A stretch of DNA of 64,000 nt from Gracilibacteraceae bacterium. Lineage in GTDB: Bacteria > Bacillota > Desulfitobacteriia > Desulfitobacteriales > Syntrophobotulaceae. The translations under genes and the position numbers were made by a program. This document shows, piece by piece, positions 58,652 through 64,000 of the stretch. How positions within the stretch are numbered: position 1 is the stretch's first letter; the number at the start of each line of letters is the position of its first letter. The stretch covers positions 19,717 to 83,716 of the forward strand of contig JAISAH010000015.1 in the NCBI GenBank assembly GCA_031266805.1. Direction: 5' to 3'. The notes beneath the pieces were generated by a model. That model was not told where the DNA came from, searched no databases, and saw nothing but the letters and a program-made list of their open reading frames with translations.

Positions 58652-60777
58652 GATTGCTATTTGACCGGATTTTCCAAGGCGCCGACGAAATGCTGGCGCT
58701 GGCGGAACAGGCTTTAGCGGCGGCGGTCGCCGAAATCGGGGAATCCGCGCCGGTTAATATGCCTAATACCGCGTATTTCCTGGCGAATCACAGCGCTTAC
58801 CTGAAAAAAAACATCAGGACGATAGGCGATTTGAACGCGGCGTTTCCGGAAGTCAAGCGGTGGCACCAGCGGGAACAGCGGCTGGAGAATGTTTTTAACA
58901 CGGGTTTTGCCACTTTCATGGCGGCCGAGGTCATCGAGGCCTGCAAGTACGCCGTCAGCGCCGATCCCTATAACGGCGAATACCACGGACACCTCTCGGA
59001 CGCGGAGGTGCGGGAATTAGGCGTGCCTTTGGTCACGGGCGATATACCCGGATTTGTGGTGATCATCGGCCCGGCGCCCTCCGACGAGGAAGCCGCCGAA
59101 TTGATCAAGGGGTACCAGTCCCGCGCGATTTTTGTGTTCCTCATCGGCGGCGTCATAGATCAGGCCAAGCGTATGGGTGTCGCCACCGGTTTTCCGGTGC
59201 GCGTGGTGGCGGTGGGGCCGGATATCTGGCAGACGGCGCATATCATATCCTTTGTCAACCGGGCCGCCATGATTTTCGGCGCCGTGACGCCGGGGGACAG
59301 GGAAGGGTTTGACCATTACACCTTTCACCGCATCCGTGCTTTTGTCAACGCCTTCGACCCGGTGGCGGACATCGTGGCGGCTTGCGGGGCCGGCGCCATC
59401 GCCATGGGTTTTCCCGTCGTCACGAACGACGAAAAAGACATGTGGCCGGTACCCAAGAGCCTGATCATCCAGCCGGCAAGCGAGGATTTTATCGAGACTT
59501 CGCTTGAGGCCAGGGATATCCGGATCAAAATCACGAAGATCGATATTCCCGTCGCTTATTCCACGGCCTTTGAAGGGGAAATCGTCCGCCGCCATGATAT
59601 GCAGCTGGATATCGACGGTTCCAGAGTGGATTGCTGCGAACTGGTGACGACGAAACAGCCGCATGAGATCGAAGATCATGAAATCACGCTGATCGGCCCG
59701 GATTTTGAGGAGTTTGAGCAGGGCTCCCGTGTTTGCCTGTGCTATGTGGCGGAAGTGGCCGGCAAGACCATGCAGGCGGACTTTGAGCCGGTGTTTGAAC
59801 GGCGGATCCATGATTTTGTCAACCGGGCCGAAGGCGTCATGCACACCGGCCAGCGGGATAATCTGCGGATCCGCGTGAGTAAAGACGCTTTTGCGGCCGG
59901 TTTTCGCGCCCGGCATATCGGCGAGATTCTGTATGCCGCGATAAAAAGCGATTATGAGAGCGTGGTGGATAAATGTGCGATAAAAATCTACACCCGCCCG
60001 GAGGACTGCCGGGAAATACGGGCTTTGGCGCAGGCCGTGTACGAAAAACGGGATGAACGCCTAGCCGCCCTCACCGATGAAAGCGTGGATGTTTTCTATG
60101 ACTGCATTCTCTGCCAATCGTTTTCCCCGGCCCATGTATGCGTCGTGACGCCGGAACGGCTGGGACTGTGCGGCGCGGTATCCTGGCTGGACGCCAAAGC
60201 CGCGAATGAGCTCGATCCCAACGGCGCCTGCCATAAAGTGACAAAAGAGCGGGTCGTGGATGAACATCTGGGGATCTGGGAAGATGTGAATGAGACTGTC
60301 AAAGAAGCGTCGCACGGCAATCTGGAACAGGTCACGCTCTATTCCATCATGGTGGATCCCATGACCAGCTGCGGCTGCTTTGAGTGCATCTGCGGCATCG
60401 AGCCTTTGTCCAACGGAGTCGTGATCGTCCACCGCGAGCATACGGGCATGACGCCGCTGGGGATGACTTTTTCGGAAATGGCCTCCATGACCGGCGGCGG
60501 CGTCCAGACTCCCGGTTTTATGGGGCACGGCAAGCAGTTTATTTCTTCCCGTAAATTCATGCGGGGAGAAGGGGGCCCGGCGCGCATCGTTTGGATGCCT
60601 AAGGCTTTAAAGGAAATGGTGAGCGCCAAACTGAACGCTGCAGCCAAAGAGCTGTACGGACTGGAGGATTTCAGCGCGCTGATCGCGGATGAGAGCGTGA
60701 CTGAGGATGTGGAAACTTTGATGGAGTATCTGGCTGAGAAAGAGCACCCAGTGCTGGGGATGGAGCCTCTTATGTAA
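58648..60777 (+). CDS. acsB: Acetyl-CoA synthase (CODH/ACS beta subunit)
   Basis: 709-residue ACS, which joins CO, a methyl group from CFeSP and CoA on the Ni-Ni-4Fe4S A-cluster. The A-cluster Cys are C486, C489, C498, C508, C575 and C577, which is exactly 20 less than each ligand position known for Moorella thermoacetica ACS (506, 509, 518, 528, 595, 597), so the site is fully conserved. C575-G-C577 carries the distal nickel. The N-terminal CODH-binding domain is present (MRLLFDRIFQGADEML). ATG 58648 overlaps the acsF stop. Length is normal. Confidence 0.97.
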   Translation: MRLLFDRIFQGADEMLALAEQALAAAVAEIGESAPVNMPNTAYFLANHSAYLKKNIRTIGDLNAAFPEVKRWHQREQRLENVFNTGFATFMAAEVIEACKYAVSADPYNGEYHGHLSDAEVRELGVPLVTGDIPGFVVIIGPAPSDEEAAELIKGYQSRAIFVFLIGGVIDQAKRMGVATGFPVRVVAVGPDIWQTAHIISFVNRAAMIFGAVTPGDREGFDHYTFHRIRAFVNAFDPVADIVAACGAGAIAMGFPVVTNDEKDMWPVPKSLIIQPASEDFIETSLEARDIRIKITKIDIPVAYSTAFEGEIVRRHDMQLDIDGSRVDCCELVTTKQPHEIEDHEITLIGPDFEEFEQGSRVCLCYVAEVAGKTMQADFEPVFERRIHDFVNRAEGVMHTGQRDNLRIRVSKDAFAAGFRARHIGEILYAAIKSDYESVVDKCAIKIYTRPEDCREIRALAQAVYEKRDERLAALTDESVDVFYDCILCQSFSPAHVCVVTPERLGLCGAVSWLDAKAANELDPNGACHKVTKERVVDEHLGIWEDVNETVKEASHGNLEQVTLYSIMVDPMTSCGCFECICGIEPLSNGVVIVHREHTGMTPLGMTFSEMASMTGGGVQTPGFMGHGKQFISSRKFMRGEGGPARIVWMPKALKEMVSAKLNAAAKELYGLEDFSALIADESVTEDVETLMEYLAEKEHPVLGMEPLM

Positions 60778-60823
60778 AAATATGGAATAAAACGCGGCAA
60801 TTATTATTTTGGAGGGAAAGCAA

Positions 60824-61765
60824 ATGCCATTCAAACGCGCGCCGCAGGTTTTCAGCGCGGCGATCAGGGAACTGACGCTCGGGACCGGCGGCAAGGCCAT
60901 AGCCGTCGGCGGGGAAAACGTCCTGCCTCTTTACGCTTTCGACGGCCCGCTCAAAAATCCGCCCCGGGTGGGCATTGAACTATCAGACCGGGGGCCTGAC
61001 TTGTCATTGCCGGAACTGGCCGCCTTCTACGCGGGAGCGGACAGCCCGGCGGAGCAGGCCAGACGGGCCGCCGCCGCCCCCGGCGCGGATTTTCTGAGTC
61101 TGTATCTGGAAAGCTCCGACCCGACCGGAGCGGACGCGCCGGTCGAAGAAAGCGTCGCCTTCTGCCTGGAGATCGCCGCGGCCGTCGATTTGCCCCTCGT
61201 GATCCAAGGCAGCGGGCACGCTGAGAAGGACGCCAAATTGTTTGAAAAGGCGGCGGAAGCGCTGCAGGGCAAAAACGCGCTCATCATGTCCGCCAAAGAG
61301 GAGAATTACAAAGGCGTCTCCGTCGCCGCCGTGACAGCCTACGGGCAGAAAATAGCTGCGGAATCGTCCGTGGATATAAATCTGGCGAAACAGCTGAACG
61401 TCCTGATCACCCAATTGGGGATAAGCGGTGATAAAATGGCGATGAATCTTGGCGTTTCCGCCGCCGGTTACGGATTTGAGTATATCGCCTCGACGATCGA
61501 CAGGGTGCGCCTCGCGGCGCTCTCCCAGAACGACGCCGCCTTGCAGATGCCGGTCGTCACGCCGGTCGCCCGTGAAGCCTGGGGCGTCAAAGAAGCGATC
61601 GTCAGTGAGGAAGATATTCCGGAATGGGGCCCGCGGGAGCGGCGGGGGATTAACATGGAGGTCTGCACCGCCGCCGCTTTGATCGCCGCCGGCTCTGACG
61701 CCGTCATTCTGAGACATCCCCGTTCTGTGCGGGTCGTCGCGGATCTGATCGCGAATATCCTGTGA
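60824..61765 (+). CDS. acsD: Corrinoid iron-sulfur protein small subunit
   Basis: 313-residue small subunit of CFeSP (delta of the CODH/ACS complex), a TIM-barrel protein that with AcsC forms the corrinoid site. MPFKRAPQVFSAAIRELTLG opens it; LPLYAFDGPLKNPPRVGIEL, DFLSLYLESSDP and LVIQGSGHAEKDAKLFEKAAEALQG are conserved. It has no Fe-S motif, as expected. ATG 60824 follows GGAGGG. It shuttles methyl groups from AcsE to AcsB with its partner encoded 44 bases downstream. Confidence 0.96.
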   Translation: MPFKRAPQVFSAAIRELTLGTGGKAIAVGGENVLPLYAFDGPLKNPPRVGIELSDRGPDLSLPELAAFYAGADSPAEQARRAAAAPGADFLSLYLESSDPTGADAPVEESVAFCLEIAAAVDLPLVIQGSGHAEKDAKLFEKAAEALQGKNALIMSAKEENYKGVSVAAVTAYGQKIAAESSVDINLAKQLNVLITQLGISGDKMAMNLGVSAAGYGFEYIASTIDRVRLAALSQNDAALQMPVVTPVAREAWGVKEAIVSEEDIPEWGPRERRGINMEVCTAAALIAAGSDAVILRHPRSVRVVADLIANIL

Positions 61766-61809
61766 TTTAACGGAACTACTCAACGCTTCTCTATGGAGGG
61801 AGAATAATA

Positions 61810-63138
61810 ATGGCCCTAAAAGGACTGGACATCTTCAAACTGACTCCGAAAACCAACTGTAAAGACTGCGGGATCCCGACCTGTATGGCTTTTGCCATGA
61901 AAGTGGCACAGGGTAGCATAGCGATCGAAGTCTGCCCGCATATGTCCGCCGAATCTCTGGCTGTTATCGGCGCCGCTGCGGCGCCGCCGATGCGGAGCCT
62001 GAAAATCGGCGCGGGCGGCGCTCACGTTTTAGGCGGCGAAACCGTGCTGTTTCGGCATGAAAAAACCTTTGCCGCTAAGACTTTATATGGCGTCGCCCTT
62101 AAACCGGAAACCGCCGCCGCCGCGCTGCCGGAAATTATGAAAGTGGATTATGAACGCATCAGTGAAAGGATGTTTGTCGAACTTTTGTATGTCGAGTATA
62201 CCGGGGATAGGGACGCTTTTCTTGACTTGGTCCAGACTGCCAAAGACACCGGGCGCGCGCTGGCCGTCGAATCCCATGACGCGGCGGCGGCTAAAGAAGC
62301 GATGGAGATACTGAAAGGGCTGGAGCCGCTGTTGATCGGCGCCGACGCCGCTAATTACGCGGCGATGGACGCCGTGGCTAAAGAATACCGAGTGGCGCTG
62401 GGCGTGAGCGGACGGGATCTGGACGAACTATATGATACCGTGCTGGAATTGGAAAAATTAGGAAATAAAGATCTTGTGCTGGATGTGGGGCACGTCTCCG
62501 TCAAAGACGCTTTTGCCGCGGCGGTGCAATTGAGAAGAGCGGCCGTCAAAGACGGCGACCGCAGCGCCGGTTATCCGTCTTTTGTCAATGCCGGCAAGCT
62601 CGCTCCCGGCGATCCGGAACTGCAGCTGGCGCTGGCCTCCGTATTTACGCTTAAATACGGCTCCGTCATTATTCTGGAAGGCATGAGCTACGCACAGGCG
62701 CTGCCGCTCTACGGTCTGCGCCAGAACATTTTCACCGACCCGCAGAAACCCATGACCGTGACCCCCGGCATATACCCGATCAACGGCGGCGGCGAAAACG
62801 CCGTCTGTGCCACTACGGTGGATTTTGCGCTCACGTATTTCATTATTTCCGGGGAACTGGAGCGCTCCGGCGTGCCCTGCAATCTGCTGATCTCGGACGC
62901 CGGCGGTTACTCCGTGCTGACGGCCTGGGCAGCCGGCAAACTGAGCGCGCAGTCGCTCGGCAAATTCTTTAAAGAGTTTGCCGTCGAAGATAAAATTAAG
63001 AATCGCACGCTGCTGATCCCCGGAAAAGTAGCCGTGCTGAAGGGAGAAATCGAGGAGAGTCTGCCGGGCTGGCGGATCGTCGTGGCGCCCAATGAAGCTG
63101 TCAGTCTGGTGAAGTACATGAAAGAACTGGAGGTATAA
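61810..63138 (+). CDS. acsC: Corrinoid iron-sulfur protein large subunit
   Basis: 442-residue large subunit of CFeSP (gamma). The N-terminal 4Fe-4S ligands are C17-x2-C20-x4-C25-x16-C42 (NCKDCGIPTC ... EVCPH). A TIM-barrel domain follows, and the C-terminal corrinoid-binding domain includes LISDAGGYSVLTAWAAGKLSA. CFeSP binds B12 base-off without a DxHxxG motif, consistent with this sequence. It accepts the methyl group from methyl-tetrahydrofolate through AcsE and gives it to AcsB. Its activation would need a RACo protein, encoded in the same operon. Confidence 0.96.
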   Translation: MALKGLDIFKLTPKTNCKDCGIPTCMAFAMKVAQGSIAIEVCPHMSAESLAVIGAAAAPPMRSLKIGAGGAHVLGGETVLFRHEKTFAAKTLYGVALKPETAAAALPEIMKVDYERISERMFVELLYVEYTGDRDAFLDLVQTAKDTGRALAVESHDAAAAKEAMEILKGLEPLLIGADAANYAAMDAVAKEYRVALGVSGRDLDELYDTVLELEKLGNKDLVLDVGHVSVKDAFAAAVQLRRAAVKDGDRSAGYPSFVNAGKLAPGDPELQLALASVFTLKYGSVIILEGMSYAQALPLYGLRQNIFTDPQKPMTVTPGIYPINGGGENAVCATTVDFALTYFIISGELERSGVPCNLLISDAGGYSVLTAWAAGKLSAQSLGKFFKEFAVEDKIKNRTLLIPGKVAVLKGEIEESLPGWRIVVAPNEAVSLVKYMKELEV

Positions 63139-63144
63139 AGCAAT

Positions 63145-63930
63145 ATGGGTAAATTTATCATCATCGGCGAGAGGATTCACTGCATTTCGCCGGCCATCCG
63201 AGAAGCGATGGATAACCGCGACCCGGAACCGATCCTGGCCAGGGCGCGGGAGCAACTGGTTCAGGGCGCGACCTATCTGGACGTGAATATCGGACCGGCG
63301 GCCAAAGATGGGGAAGCGCGGATGGAGTGGGCGGTCAAATTGCTCCAGGAAAATTTTGATAACGTGCCCCTGAGCTTGGACACCGCCAATAAAGCAGCCA
63401 TAGAAGCCGGGATCCGGGTCTACAACCGCGCCAAAGGCAAACCGATCATAAATTCCGCCGACGCCGGGGATCGCAGATCCTATATCGATCTGGCGGCGGC
63501 AGGCGACGCGATCATCATCGCTTTATGCTCCCGCATCGGTATTCCCGCGGATAATGAAGAGCGTATGGCTTATTGCCAGGATATGCTGGAACACGGCATG
63601 TCTCTGGGTATGGAACCGGAAGACATGTGGTTCGACCCGCTTTGTTTGGTCATCAAAGGGATGCAGGAAAAACAGCTGGAGACGCTGGATTTCATCCGCC
63701 AGCTGAGAGACATCGGCTTGAATTCAGTCTGCGGCATCTCCAACGTGTCCAACGGAATGCCCAAAGAAACGCGCCCGGTGATCGACGCCACGGAAATCGC
63801 GATGGCGATCTACGCGGGGCTGACGGCCGCGATTTTGAACCCCAGCAACCAGCGCATGATGGAAACGGTCAAATCAGCGGATATCATCATGAATAATGTG
63901 CTGTACGCGGATTCTTTCCTGCAGATGTAG
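63145..63930 (+). CDS. acsE: Methyltetrahydrofolate:corrinoid/iron-sulfur protein methyltransferase
   Basis: 261-residue TIM-barrel methyltransferase. MGKFIIIGERIHCISPAIREAM, QGATYLDVNIGPAAKDGE, PLSLDTANKAAIEAGI and GISNVSNGMPKETRPVID are AcsE signatures; Asp and Asn residues in these segments bind the pterin. It moves the methyl group from methyl-tetrahydrofolate to CFeSP. It is the last gene of operon C, 6 bases after acsC, and a hairpin with a short U-run follows. It is more similar to authentic AcsE than the paralogues at 38093 and 48639. Confidence 0.95.
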   Translation: MGKFIIIGERIHCISPAIREAMDNRDPEPILARAREQLVQGATYLDVNIGPAAKDGEARMEWAVKLLQENFDNVPLSLDTANKAAIEAGIRVYNRAKGKPIINSADAGDRRSYIDLAAAGDAIIIALCSRIGIPADNEERMAYCQDMLEHGMSLGMEPEDMWFDPLCLVIKGMQEKQLETLDFIRQLRDIGLNSVCGISNVSNGMPKETRPVIDATEIAMAIYAGLTAAILNPSNQRMMETVKSADIIMNNVLYADSFLQM

Positions 63931-63943
63931 CGCCGGAACTTAA

Positions 63944-63986
63944 AGAACCGCTGATTGGTCCCCGTCAAATCCATCAGCGGTTTCTT
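63944..63986 (+). terminator. Probable intrinsic terminator of operon C
   Basis: GAACCGCTGAT (63944-63954) pairs with ATCAGCGGTTTC (63973-63984) and is followed by TTATGG, a short and imperfect U-run. The loop is 18 bases. It probably ends the 13.9-kb operon starting at 50052. Confidence 0.65.
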
Positions 63987-64000
63987 ATGGCAGATGAGAA

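Noticed and set aside
1..64000. CRISPR arrays, prophage and insertion sequences
   Set aside because: No regularly spaced repeats, integrases, phage structural genes or transposases were seen. The repeats found are short or present as a pair only.

Overview
The window looks like the chromosome of a GC-rich, low-oxygen Gram-positive bacterium (Bacillota, Clostridia in the broad sense, plausibly a Peptococcaceae or Desulfitobacteriales relative). Evidence is the Firmicutes-type housekeeping set (mrnC, thyX, whiA, rapZ, BceAB-type ABC transporter), AGGAGG ribosome binding sites, a cpr/pce-like reductive dehalogenase locus and a full CODH/acetyl-CoA synthase operon. Species cannot be named from the sequence. 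Metabolically it reads as an acetogen that takes methyl groups from methylated compounds and may also respire organohalides.

Layout. 1-4066: end of hypE, then the overlapping chain cysS-mrnC-thyX-rlmB. 4067-11794: organohalide-respiration locus rdhB-rdhA, rdhK (CRP/FNR regulator), rdhC, a YlqD-like coiled-coil protein and two divergent GroEL-like chaperonins; two dehalobox-like palindromes sit near -42 of visible promoters. 11805-19321 (minus): winged-helix protein, holA, proA, an NhaD-type antiporter, rsmG and two peptide-type ABC permeases. 19413-23346: sigma-A promoter and an amino-acid ABC transporter operon containing an amidohydrolase. 23356-25186 (minus): rapZ-whiA without yvcK. 25654-32046: Tat-exported [FeFe] hydrogenase with HybA- and HybB-like subunits, translationally coupled to a BceAB-type transporter. 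32060-34216 (minus): cysteine desulfurase, a hypothetical protein and a SPOUT RNA methyltransferase. 34457: tRNA-Ser(UGA).

34779-63930 is the most interesting part. Three operons each start at a textbook sigma-54 (-24/-12) promoter. Operon A (plus, 34779-43582): Nramp-like transporter lacking the metal motifs, an orphan LeuC-like aconitase-fold protein, corrinoid protein, pterin methyltransferase, UroD-fold methyltransferase, a pyruvate-oxidoreductase-like delta-alpha-beta-gamma set whose delta keeps ligands for only one 4Fe-4S cluster, and a TauE-family permease. Operon B (minus, 49521-43589): pterin methyltransferase, corrinoid protein, UroD-fold methyltransferase and a complete TRAP transporter. 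Operon C (plus, 50026-63930): DUF1638 protein, two RACo-type corrinoid reductive activators, DUF3786 protein, CooC, CODH, AcsF, AcsB, AcsD, AcsC, AcsE. B and C diverge from a 500-bp region that carries two diverged copies of a 115-bp element.

Together the genes suggest a methylotrophic acetogenesis module: substrates enter through the TRAP and Nramp-like carriers, methyl groups pass from UroD-type enzymes to corrinoid proteins and then to tetrahydrofolate, RACo proteins rescue oxidised cobalt, and AcsE-AcsCD-AcsB-AcsA make acetyl-CoA, all apparently under sigma-54 control. The sigma-54 activator gene is not in the window. The substrates, and the job of the aconitase-like and POR-like proteins in operon A, cannot be read from the sequence.
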